Source: Acanthornis magna
Taxonomy: Eukaryota; Chordata; Aves; Passeriformes; Acanthizidae
Direction: 5' to 3'
Length of the DNA stretch: 64,000 bases
Assembly (NCBI GenBank): GCA_036785705.1
Contig: JAWUZG010000001.1
Coordinates: 8,928,001 to 8,992,000 of the forward strand
Shown here: one piece after another, positions 56,801 to 64,000 of the stretch
Numbering within the stretch: position 1 is the first letter of the stretch
Layout of the letters: every line of letters starts with the position of its first letter
Notes under the pieces: model-generated
Database searches by the model: none
What the model was told of the DNA's origin: nothing
The model's input: the letters and a program-made list of their open reading frames with translations, nothing else
Position numbers and translations under genes: made by a program

Positions 56801-57003
56801 GTCAACTCTTGTGATCCCCCTGTCACCCCAGCAATAGAAATGGGTTCAGCCCCAACATGTCCCGATGGCATTAAGGTACACTGCGCACCTGTATCAACTA
56901 ATGCTTCATATTTTTGTGGCTCTGATGTACCAGGCCATCGAATCCACACAGTCCAAAAGACACGGTTTTCCCATGCCTCTACCTGGCTAGAGGCAGGGCC
57001 CCT
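53821..57003 (-). CDS. pol: ERV pro-pol: protease, reverse transcriptase, RNase H, integrase (after in-frame TAG)
   Basis: The frame is open for 1,060 codons from just after the gag TAG to TGA at 53821-53823. It has no ATG near its 5' end, so it is expected as a Gag-Pol readthrough product. Numbered from the first codon after TAG, the aspartyl protease active site DTGA starts at residue 37. RT has the TIDIANAFF aspartate at 250, LPQG at about 282-285 and YIDD at 312-315. RNase H has D624 (FTDGS), E662, D686 (YTDSW) and D756. Integrase has a zinc motif with H783/H788, C817 and C820, then D850, D909 and E945 with D35E spacing. About 115 residues follow the catalytic glutamate, and no dUTPase domain is visible. 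No frameshift or internal stop is present. The + strand frames opposite are shadows. Confidence 0.93.
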   Translation of the reverse strand, partial: RGPASSQVEAWENRVFWTVWIRWPGTSEPQKYEALVDTGAQCTLMPSGHVGAEPISIAGVTGGSQELTLVEAEVSLTGKEWQKHPIVTGPKAPCILGIDFLRNGYFKDPKGLRWAFGIAAVEAEGVRQLNTLPGLSENPSAVGLLKEEEQHVPIATSTVHRRQYRTNRDAVIPIHKLIRELESQGVVSKAHSPFNSPIWPVRRSDGDWRLTVDYRALNEVTPPLSAAVPDMLELQYELESKAAKWYATIDIANAFFSIPLAAECRPQFAFTWRGVQYTWNRLPQGWKHSPTICHGLIQAALEKGEAPEHLQYIDDIIVWGDTAEEVFEKGEKIIQILLEAGLAIKRSKVKGPAKEIQFLGVKWQDGRRQIPTEVINKITAMSPPTNKKETQAFLGAIGFWRMHIPEYSQIVSPLYLVTRKKNDFHWGPEQQQAFAQIKQEIAHAVALGPVRTGPEVKNVLYSAAGGNGLSWSLWQKVPGETRGRPLGFWSRSYRGSEANYTPTEKEILAAYEGVQAASEVIGTETQLLLAPRLPVLGWMFKGKVPSTHHATDATWSKWIALITQRARIGSPNRPGILEIITNWPEGENFGLTDEEEQEQVTRAEEAPPYNQLPQDETCYALFTDGSCRIVGANRKWKAAVWSPTRQVAEATEGEGGSSQLAELKAVQLALDIAEREKWPKLYLYTDSWMVANALWGWLERWKKANWQRRGRPIWAADEWRDIASRVEKLPVKVRHVDAHVPKSRANEEHRNNEQVDQAAKIQVSQVDLDWQHKGELFLARWAHDASGHQGRDATYKWARDRGVDLTMDCISQVIHNCETCAAIKQAKRVKPLWYGGRWTKYKYGEAWQIDYITLPQTRHGKRYVLTMVEATTGWLETYPVPHATARNTILGLERQVLWRHGTPERIESDNGTHFKNSLINTWAKEHGIEWVYHIPYHAPAAGKVERCNGLLKTTLKALGGGTFKNWEQHLAKATWLVNTRGSTNRAGPAQSEPLQTADGDKVPVVQMRGMLGKTVWINSALSKDRPTRGVVFAQGPGCTWWVMQEDGETRCIPQGDLSWG

Positions 57004-57006
57004 CTA
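56930..57006 (-). promoter_or_regulatory. Gag-Pol stop-codon readthrough site with downstream hairpin
   Basis: In element orientation, TAG (57006-57004) is followed by an 8-nt spacer (57003-56996, AGGGGCCC). An 8-bp perfect stem then pairs TGCCTCTA (56995-56988) with TAGAGGCA (56981-56974) across the 6-nt loop GCCAGG. A CCTGG at 56934-56930 could pair with CCAGG of the loop to make a pseudoknot, although the connecting loop of 39 nt is long. Gammaretroviruses use an amber codon, an 8-nt spacer and a pseudoknot for the same purpose. Function here is inferred from layout and from the shared frame of gag and pol. Confidence 0.7.
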
Positions 57007-58647
57007 GCCCTGGTTATCATTCCCTTCCTGAGCATGCATTCCACCGTCAAGGGAATCTGACACAACATTTTCCCTTCTGTTGTACTCAGCAGGTTGGCTA
57101 CAGGAAGCTGAGGCTACCTTGGCTCTGGCAGAACCCCCTCGGCTAGCGTTGCCCTCCTTAAGCTGACGCACCCGTTCTGCCAGGACAGAGGTGGGCTTCC
57201 CATCCCACCTTTTCATGTCTTCCCCATGGTCATGCAGAAAGAACCACAACTCAGCTCGTGGGGTGTACCCTCTTTCTCTAGCTGGAGGACGTCGGGCTCC
57301 AGTGTTGGGGCCTGTGACTCTCACTGGTGCCACACTGTTTTTCCTCACCTCCTCCCTGATCTCCCTCATCTCTTCCTTCAACTCCTTAACCACAGCAGAG
57401 ATCTGAGCCTGCAATGGGCCATTGATCACACTTGCATAATGCCTGAGCTTGTCAGCTACAGAGCCCACTGTCTCACGGTTGTCATCGGCATTAAACATTG
57501 CAATGTAGGTGGCATATTGGGTTGGCCCTAGACTTGCCAGGTTCCACAACATTTGCCCTGTGCATCTGACCTTGTCAGGATCATTTTCGTGCTGTCCATC
57601 CCTCCCAAAAAGCACCTCCTGTACTGCCACTTCTCTCAGCCGTTGGATCGCTTCCTCAACGGTCTTCCAGGGCAATCTACGGTAGTTCTCCTGCATTCTG
57701 TCTTTGTGAACAAACCTCTCTCTTACACTCATTAAAAGCCTCTCCCAGAGAGAAATGGGTCCCGCCTCCCTCACGAACACCTTTTCAACACCCGCGTCCA
57801 GGGCCACGGAACCCAAATTCCTGGCCTCATTACCATCCAGCTGCACGCCTGGGCCCATGCGGTCCCAAACCCGAAGTAACCAGGTTGAGAAAGCCTCGCC
57901 CTTCCGCCGCACAATGTCATCGTGCAGATTACGGATAGTGTCGTATGGCAGGGACTCGGTGATGATTATAGGCCCAGGCTCCCCTGCGGGTTGTGAAGGC
58001 CCTGGTTCCCCATCATCATCAACTGGGCGTACCGATTTGGTCTTATACTTCCTCCGCTGTACAGGGGCAACTGCTGCTGACTGTGACTGCCCTTGAGGTT
58101 CAGCTGGAACCTGGACGGTTGTAATGTCCGTGGGTTCCGCTGCTGCACCATCTAACTCTTCCCCTGTTGGGCAAGGAGAGGGCTTCCCACCAGCTGAGGA
58201 AGTATATTCTTTCAACACCTGATGTATCTTTTCCCCTCTCACTTGGAATGCAAAGTTGAACAGGCCTATCAGCAACACCAGCCACAGTACGACATCATTG
58301 GTATTTAGAGAGTATATGAACCCTCTGAGCCCTGGTAGGGTAGGCCCAAAGAGATGGGTGAAGGGTTGAGAGAAATCTTCCCCTAGTGTCGTCTCGTCAC
58401 AAAAGGTACCATTACCAAACAGACTCCAAAAACATGTACGCACGGTGTTAAAGCCCTGTAACCAAGTGACCGCCGTCCAAAGGAAATGGAAAATCCATAG
58501 ATTCCTCACCTTATTGACCCATTGTGAGAACTGGATAACAGCCACTATAGCCTTAGTTATAGGACCCATGTTTAGATAGGGAGCTGCAAATGGGAAAACC
58601 GTGGCCACGAGAATGTGCCAGCCAGACCAAGGTATGCTAGACCACAT
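57004..58647 (-). CDS. gag: ERV gag with hydrophobic N-terminal region
   Basis: The ATG at 58647 sits in a good context (CACCATGT) and opens a 547-codon frame ending at TAG 57006-57004. The same frame continues upstream to a GTG at 58680 and beyond, to a stop at 58738-58740, without another ATG, so 58647 is the likely start. Residues 1-140 are strongly hydrophobic, with potential membrane segments near 8-24, 29-40, 49-65 and 117-136. A Pro/Gly/Gln-rich spacer (about 150-230) follows. A helical region (about 235-415) in the expected place of capsid comes next, then a short charged coiled-coil-like helix (416-437) and a basic tail. No CCHC zinc knuckle is present. Capsid identity is inferred from position and helical character, not from a motif. 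Confidence 0.85.
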   Translation of the reverse strand: MWSSIPWSGWHILVATVFPFAAPYLNMGPITKAIVAVIQFSQWVNKVRNLWIFHFLWTAVTWLQGFNTVRTCFWSLFGNGTFCDETTLGEDFSQPFTHLFGPTLPGLRGFIYSLNTNDVVLWLVLLIGLFNFAFQVRGEKIHQVLKEYTSSAGGKPSPCPTGEELDGAAAEPTDITTVQVPAEPQGQSQSAAVAPVQRRKYKTKSVRPVDDDGEPGPSQPAGEPGPIIITESLPYDTIRNLHDDIVRRKGEAFSTWLLRVWDRMGPGVQLDGNEARNLGSVALDAGVEKVFVREAGPISLWERLLMSVRERFVHKDRMQENYRRLPWKTVEEAIQRLREVAVQEVLFGRDGQHENDPDKVRCTGQMLWNLASLGPTQYATYIAMFNADDNRETVGSVADKLRHYASVINGPLQAQISAVVKELKEEMREIREEVRKNSVAPVRVTGPNTGARRPPARERGYTPRAELWFFLHDHGEDMKRWDGKPTSVLAERVRQLKEGNASRGGSARAKVASASCSQPAEYNRRENVVSDSLDGGMHAQEGNDNQG

Positions 58648-58750
58648 GGTGTCACTTAGTGAGGTTTCTATGTTCAGCACACTAAAAATGGGTCTCCCAG
58701 AAACTGTTATTCCTTTTGCACCCTTTTTTTTTTTTCCTCAATGCCCTCGA

Positions 58751-58768
58751 GCCCCACGTTGGGCGCCA
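58751..58768 (-). other. Primer binding site, tRNA-Lys(1,2) type
   Basis: In element orientation TGGCGCCCAACGTGGGGC lies 5 nt (GATTT) after the 5' LTR. It is the complement of the 3' end of tRNA-Lys1,2, and complementarity appears to extend a further four bases (TCGA) into the tRNA T arm. This fixes the element's orientation and the identity of the 5' LTR. Confidence 0.93.
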
Positions 58769-58773
58769 AAATC

Positions 58774-59725
58774 TGTCTTCGTTTGATAGACAGGTGTCTG
58801 TTTAGGAAGGTGGGAACCTTCCTTAGAACAGAGAATGTGAATCCCCTTCCCTCCGAATTATTATAACTTTAGAATCAAGGGCTCTCAGGCAAAGGTATGG
58901 GAAAAGGAATAAGAGTTTTTTTACTAGTATCTATACTGAGGTAAACAATCAGTAACAAAAAACAGTAAACAAGGTAAAGAAAAACAGTAAACAAAACCAA
59001 AAAAAACTCGGTGGCAAATGTCCCTGGACTGTCAGGCACGTTCTCGGTTGGTGCAGTCACGGTCACGGCCAGCAGGGGCGCTGTTGGGCTCCTAGACCAG
59101 CCGGACAGGTGCGATGACTCCCGGGAAGCTGCAGATGGCGCTGTGCCGCGAGGTTGGATCTGTGTCGCGCGTAATGGCCGACGGGCTGGAGCAGGGTGGA
59201 GCGCAGATGGACGGGGGGCGCAGCAGAGAGCCCAGAGCCGGGAGATGGAGCGGCCGGGTCAGCCCACCCGGGCCAGCCAGCAGAGGAGGCGGCAGGAAAC
59301 TCCGCAGTTGGGGCAGGCAGGGTGCGGGGCAGCAGGCAGGGCGCGGGGTGGTGGCAGGCGGGGGTCCCGTTCCGCTGCAGTGCAGCTGGGAGATGCACCC
59401 TCCCGGAGGGGAAGAGATGATTGGAGTCCCGTGCCCCGAGAACTCACCCACCAGGTAGAGAAAAACTAGTGCAAAGCCGGGCTTTTCTTTTCCTGCAGTC
59501 GCAGCCAAAAAAACGGAGAGCCGTTCCTTCCACTGCTGTCTCCTCCGAGACTTGTGAGCGAGTCCGTGTGTCGTTATCAAGTCTTGCTATCTCTTGTTCC
59601 CGTGCCCGCCCAGCCAAAAAAGTCTTTGTCTCTTTTGTGAGAGTAAAATGTCCTCTAAGTACCGATCGTTACTTGCCTAGCAACAGAATGGGAAAAATTC
59701 CACTTCCCCCCCCCAACCTCCAACA
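58774..59725 (-). repeat. 5' LTR of the provirus (952 bp)
   Basis: The sequence and length are the same as 52741-53692 by reading, including the C9 homopolymer near one end and every translated frame. As the 5' LTR it would carry the active promoter. It has a CpG-rich core at about 59073-59443, a GC box at 59604-59611 and no evident TATA box. The inverted repeat at 58797-58832 lies just upstream of the primer site. Confidence 0.95.
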
Positions 59726-59730
59726 ACTGG
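59726..59730. repeat. Target site duplication, right copy (actgg)
   Basis: This matches 52736-52740 and marks the end of the provirus. The uninterrupted host sequence would read ...tttttactgg|tgtgcagctg... Confidence 0.9.
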
Positions 59731-61921
59731 TGTGCAGCTGATACTACCCAAAGTAACAAGCTATTTCTGTAATCAGAATCTCTCAGAGCCTCACCTGAGA
59801 CTGGAAAATGGCCCACGGCTCTTTACTGACACTCAGTGAAAAGCAGCATCTCATGGACTACTCGGAAAGAAGGCTGTAGTGAAGAGAAATAGGTTGGTCC
59901 AACCCTTGACACCACCTCTGCTCTGGAGAGGAATGACAGTGCCATAAAAAGTATAAACTTAATTTTCTGAAACTCAAGGTGGCTTCTTCAGACTTGGCTC
60001 ACGTACCTTGCTGGTGCACACAGACAGCTGTATGCCAAGTCCCAGGATAGTTTTAGTGATTTGGACCCCATGTATGTTCCCTGGCTTAAGTGTTAAGTAA
60101 CATGAGATCCCCTGGATTTCAGATTGAAGAATAGCTGGGGTGGGGTCTGTGCTTCCCCCAGCAGGCACAGGCTGTGGTTCCATACCAGGCTGGTGGTGCA
60201 GAAGGGAAGAAGTAAAGAACAGGCCCATCAAAGTCAATGCTTTTTGTAGGCAAACTCCTAGGATCTGATCACTGTTCATGCATGAGTCTTCCTCTTATTT
60301 TTTCTTGCCTGAGTGCCAAGCTGGGAGCAGATGGTACATTACTCACCCTTAACTGGAGGGTAAGAAAGTGTGATTTCTTTTTTTTTTAAATTCAGTTGAG
60401 ACCCTCAGCCCATTTAGATTCCCAGCTCAGTGTTTATTTGTCTTACACAGAACTTGTTCTTTCTACCCCTCTCAAATGCTAATCTTCTCCACACATATGC
60501 TCATTATGCAAAAGCATATGACAAACACCATCTGGGAAAATAAATAGCTCCTCAGCTAACTGTGCTGCTCCCTCCCTTTGTGTCACCCACCTCACTATTG
60601 TCTCTCCTATTTTTATCGGCAAGACAGCAATCACTCAATCCAGCTATTAACTTAAAAGTGCTGTTTTAGTCAAGCAAGCTGCAGATCCCAGGCTGGGCAG
60701 AAGAATCTATTCCATTTTTCGAGATGATGTGCATCTCCGTGATAATTTGAAAGCAGCCATAGCACTGAGAAAAACACAGGTTACTTTTTTAAAGGGCAGT
60801 TGGTATCACTGAGCGGTACTAGTCCTGACCTGAAGACGTCCACGCCTGTTTTTTAGCTAGAAGGTTACATTTTCTCCCCCATAAAATATGCAGCTCTTGC
60901 TGCAAGTTCTTCCTTGTTTCCATGGATTCCTGAGATAGTCCTTCATCTCTGACAGATTATTTCTCATACTGTTCAAAGCCAGGCAATGGTGCTAAATAGG
61001 GAATGACATTAGCCAAGTTCAGTGATTTCTCTAACCTCTATGTAGACGGGTAAGAATAGGAGCCATGCTGTCATTAATCATGATGGATTTGTTGTCTGCC
61101 AGAAGGTTAATCAAAAGAAATGAGGATGTATATGCAAGAGAAAGGCATCTCAGAATATTCTGGTTTGAATTAGGAAAATCATCGTGATTCAGCAAAGGAG
61201 ATGCCTATTTAGCTAAATTGAACAGGATCTGCACAATCCAACCATATTGTGTTGAGGCTAAGTAGCCAGGAGAAATTCCAAATGCACAACCAGGAAACTC
61301 AGCAGCTGACGCTGTGATATAAAGGCAGAGCTTTGTAAGTACCCTGTAAGAATTGTGGAGCCATAAACACTGCAATACTATATCTGTTTAGAAAAAATAT
61401 GAGACAGGATTCAATGATGACCTTATCTGAGCTACAAATCCTTGTCAATTATTATATGCTTGTAGGGGCATGTTTAATAGATGGCAGAAAGTCCTTCTCA
61501 TTCGTCCTCAGAGACAGCACTGATATTGCCCAGCTAAGAAATCCATTGTACAGCTACAAAAGAGGCTATTTGATTTCATGAGCACGTGCCTTTATTATTT
61601 TAAGAATAATTTAACATAGGCAGAGGAAAGCAGAACCTGTATGAAAAAAGACCAGGGGTTTCCAGCATTTGCAGTTGCCAGCTTTTTGGGTTTTGCTTCT
61701 CCTGTACCATTTTTTTTCTCTTTTTTTTTTTGAGAGTTTATTTTTGGTTTTCTCCCTATTGACTCCACAATTGAGGGAGTTTCACCTCATCCAAAACAGA
61801 GGGGTTAAAGTCTGGTCCATGGTTTGGGTATCAGTGTTGCTCAGAATACATGTGCCTGTGCAATACACGCTCTGTGCTGCTGAATACGCCCTTAACTCTC
61901 TTCTCTTTGTTGTTACAACAG

Positions 61922-62721
61922 ACGAACCAAACTCCTGGAGTGCTCCCTCTGCCACCTCCCCAGGTCTGCCGGAAGTAGCTCTTTCCCTCGACGACATAAT
62001 CTCACCATTATCTTCATCACACATAGCCCCACCCTCTGACCCTTCTCACCAGATAAGCCCAGAGCCAACATGGGATATCAAGAGGGAACACGATGTAAGG
62101 AAACCAAAGGAGCTTTCGGTGAACGGTCACAAAAAGAAAAGGTTAGGAGAACAAAGAGAAAGGTCAGCAAGTCCTAAAAAGGTAGACAGGTCAAAGCATG
62201 AAGAGGCTTCTTGGAAAGGATATTCAGAAGGCAAAAATAAGACCACTGATGGTGGCAGGCCCACCTCAGAAAGCAAAGCGGTGGGACACAGCATTATGAT
62301 CGAGGCTGGCGCAAGAGAGCACGTGTGTGCTGGAACCAGTGATGAACAGTTTGGGAGGCTGAGGAAGCCGGAAAGCAAGAGAGGAGGATCTCTTAGCAAA
62401 AAAGAAGATCACAGATCCACAAACACCAGTGAGAAGAAGTCAGCTGCAGCGCCCGACCATGTCAAGATCGATACAGGAGCTACCAAGACGTACAGTAGCA
62501 ACCGCTGCAGCTCGCCTGGAAGTGATATGGACCACAGCCAGAGGGACCCTGATGGGAAACCCAGCGAGTTCCCCAGGAAGGGACATCTCCACTCCATTAG
62601 CACTCGCAGCACCAACACCACAGTTCGAAAGGCAACGGTCTCTCCAGGGCCATGGAAAATCCCTGGCTCAGATAAGCTACCTAGCGTCCTGAAGTCTGGT
62701 ACTTCTGCCATGAGCAGATAA
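61922..62721 (+). CDS. MAGI2: MAGI2 terminal coding exon: disordered C-terminal tail
   Basis: The exon starts after 'gttgttacaacag', completing the aspartate codon split with the previous exon. It encodes DEPNSWSAPSATSPGLPEVA and the MAGI2 signatures SDPSHQISPEPTWDIKREHD, VRKPKELS and RLGEQRERSASP. A Lys/Ser/Glu-rich charged segment follows, and then the conserved end PGPWKIPGSDKLPSVLKSGT, SAMSR and TAA at 62719-62721. The tail is about 265 residues, has no folded domain, and is rich in basic and phosphorylatable residues. The open frame extends upstream from 61669, but that part is intron, since homology begins at the acceptor. Compared with the mammalian tail, which is GC- and alanine-rich in its middle, this one is Lys/Ser/Thr-rich. 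Only the two ends look well conserved. Confidence 0.95.
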
Positions 62722-63135
62722 GCAAGGGACTGTTGCCCTCTAACTGTCTCAAACTGACGCAGAACATTCTTCTTAGTTTTTGTCTCACATTGGTTTGTTT
62801 TAATTTATTTTAACTATCACACATATACACAAAGCATTGAGGAATGAAAACATTAGTGTGTAATTCCATGACAATGTGCACAGTATCTAATAAGTTCAAA
62901 AGCATATAGTCAACACAGAGATTTAAAATCGACCCTAAAGTCCCAGTTCCATTTTAGGGACTTTGGCAGCTATGGAAGAAACCAAAACAATATGAAGGAC
63001 AGTACATCAGAGAAGGATAGTGCAGTGTAGCTTTAGCATTTTTTTCCCACTGCATGAAGGACTTGGATTTCATTCAAACTTTATATCAAGAAACTGGAAC
63101 AAGTTAGAGCAATCACAAACTGGAACATCGCCTTA

Positions 63136-63141
63136 AATAAA
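63136..63141 (+). terminator. Polyadenylation signal candidate AATAAA
   Basis: A canonical hexamer lies 415 bases after the stop codon. No clear GT-rich element directly follows, so it may be a weak or alternative site. Confidence 0.4.
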
Positions 63142-63199
63142 ACTGCACGGAGCAAGCTGAAACCGAGAGAGGATCTTTTCATGGAGCTAAAATGTTGTA

Positions 63200-63205
63200 A
63201 ATAAA
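63200..63205 (+). terminator. Polyadenylation signal candidate AATAAA
   Basis: This second canonical hexamer (gtaaataaattgttc) is followed by TTGTTC. It is a candidate for a short 3' UTR isoform. Confidence 0.45.
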
Positions 63206-64000
63206 TTGTTCTCGACATATCTAGACAGGGGTTAAAGGGTTTCTTTAAAGCATCGTTCGGAACTGTACACCCATGACACGTCTCCACTGTTAACGCTTTG
63301 GGATAGTCCACGTGGTACCCTGTAGCATAGTTCACTGGGCGCTACGGGAGGAGTGGGGAATCCAGTGGATTAGTTTCTGTGATACCATTTCTACTGCCAT
63401 TTTTGTGAGCAAACCATGTTTCTGTACATTGGAAAGGAGTTAGGGTGGAGTTGTATTTGCAAATTATTCTCAAAAGTGATTTATTACAGGTTCCCCAAGT
63501 CCTGCAAGGTAGCACACAAACCAATTGGTCAGGCTCAAACCCCAGACATCTGCAAGGCCCTTGCAATGAAAGGAAGAGTGCTACAGAGAAAAAGCTGCAG
63601 TTTCCTTAAAGAAAGGCCTTTCCTTCCTGCAGAAGATGATAGTGTCACTTATCGACAGTGCTATGTTTCATACCCATCCGCATTTACTTAGGACACTCTC
63701 ACCTCTCATCCCCTCAGTTTGGCAGAGCAGGTGCCTTTCAGGCACATGTTAACAATAATTAGACTGGTTTCTGAAATACAGTTGTCAGTGTCCTCATTCA
63801 GTAAATTCAGTATTTTTCCATTTTTAAAATGGTTTCCATTTTACCATTTTTTCTCTATCTCCATTTTTTTTTCTTTTTGTTTTTATCTTTCTTGCTTGTC
63901 TGTTTTGAATTTCAAGCCTTAAGTGCCAGGTAAACATTCCAGTCTGCCTTCACAGGAAATAACTCCGAGTTCAGTCAATCAGTCATTATCTTGTTTCAAA

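Larger units (their letters stand above)
52741..59725 (-). mobile_element. Complete endogenous retrovirus, ERV-L-like, inserted antisense in MAGI2
   Basis: The 6,985-bp provirus on the - strand is ordered 5' LTR (58774-59725), primer binding site (58751-58768), gag (57004-58647), TAG, pro-pol (53821-57003), 3' LTR (52741-53692). It is flanked by the 5-bp duplication actgg. The LTR ends are 5'-TGTTGG...AAGACA-3'. Both coding frames are unbroken, and every catalytic residue I checked in protease, RT, RNase H and integrase is present. There is no env, since only about 130 bp separate the pol stop from the 3' LTR. Class III (ERV-L-like) placement is inferred from the 5-bp duplication, the Lys-type primer site, the lack of zinc knuckles and the overall pol sequence. 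A phylogeny could shift it. Its orientation opposite to the host gene is typical of tolerated intronic proviruses. Confidence 0.95.
62722..64000 (+). other. MAGI2: MAGI2 3' UTR (continues past the window)
   Basis: Sequence downstream of the TAA has no credible coding frame. Two AATAAA signals occur at 63136-63141 and 63200-63205. Whether transcription ends near there or further on cannot be decided from the window. MAGI2 mRNAs generally have long 3' UTRs, so the remainder to 64000 is probably still UTR. A T-rich low-complexity patch lies at 63820-63900. Confidence 0.7.

Noticed and set aside
58648..58680. gag start at GTG 58680 giving 11 extra residues
   Set aside because: The codon is GTG and no ATG lies between the upstream stop (58738-58740) and 58647, where an ATG in good context begins. 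An N-terminal extension by non-AUG initiation is possible but unsupported.
61669..61921. Upstream part of the 350-codon frame at the last exon
   Set aside because: It translates a polypyrimidine-rich intron end; MAGI2 similarity begins at the acceptor 61921|61922.

Overview
The window is vertebrate nuclear DNA from a bird, in my reading. It contains avian-type CR1 LINE 3' ends with the characteristic 'ATTCTGTGA'-like tail, long AT-rich introns, and the 3' part of one host gene. That gene, on the + strand, is MAGI2 (S-SCAM), a membrane-associated guanylate kinase scaffold. I assign it from the last two PDZ domains and from linker and C-terminal sequence particular to MAGI2. Six coding exons are visible: 11136-11321, 14232-14406, 17073-17313, 19235-19378, 34530-34668 and 61922-62721. 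Their reading phases join without conflict (1,685 nt, ending at TAA 62719-62721), and the 3' UTR runs to the window edge. The 5' part of the gene lies upstream of base 1.

Layout: 1-11135 is the tail of an intron, with a CR1 copy at about 5215-6077. 11136-19378 holds four exons separated by introns of 1.9-2.9 kb. 19379-34529 is a 15 kb intron carrying an old antisense LINE relic (about 25440-27030). 34669-61921 is a 27 kb final intron with A-rich and purine-rich tracts, a MIR-like SINE relic, AT-rich blocks that look constrained, and one large recent insertion.

That insertion (52741-59725, - strand, opposite to MAGI2) is the most interesting object here. It is a complete endogenous retrovirus with two 952-bp LTRs that I read as identical, a 5-bp target duplication (actgg), and a tRNA-Lys(1,2)-type primer binding site. 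Its gag frame and its protease-RT-RNase H-integrase frame are both unbroken. It has no env. Gag and Pol share one frame and are separated by a single TAG. Eight nucleotides after the TAG comes a perfect 8-bp hairpin, the arrangement expected for stop-codon readthrough. The Gag N-terminus is strongly hydrophobic with several potential membrane segments, and there is no CCHC zinc knuckle, which is unusual for a retroviral Gag. Features point to an ERV-L-like (class III) lineage, but that placement is inferred.

No other protein-coding gene, tRNA, rRNA or CRISPR array could be supported. Most short open frames in the introns are chance frames.
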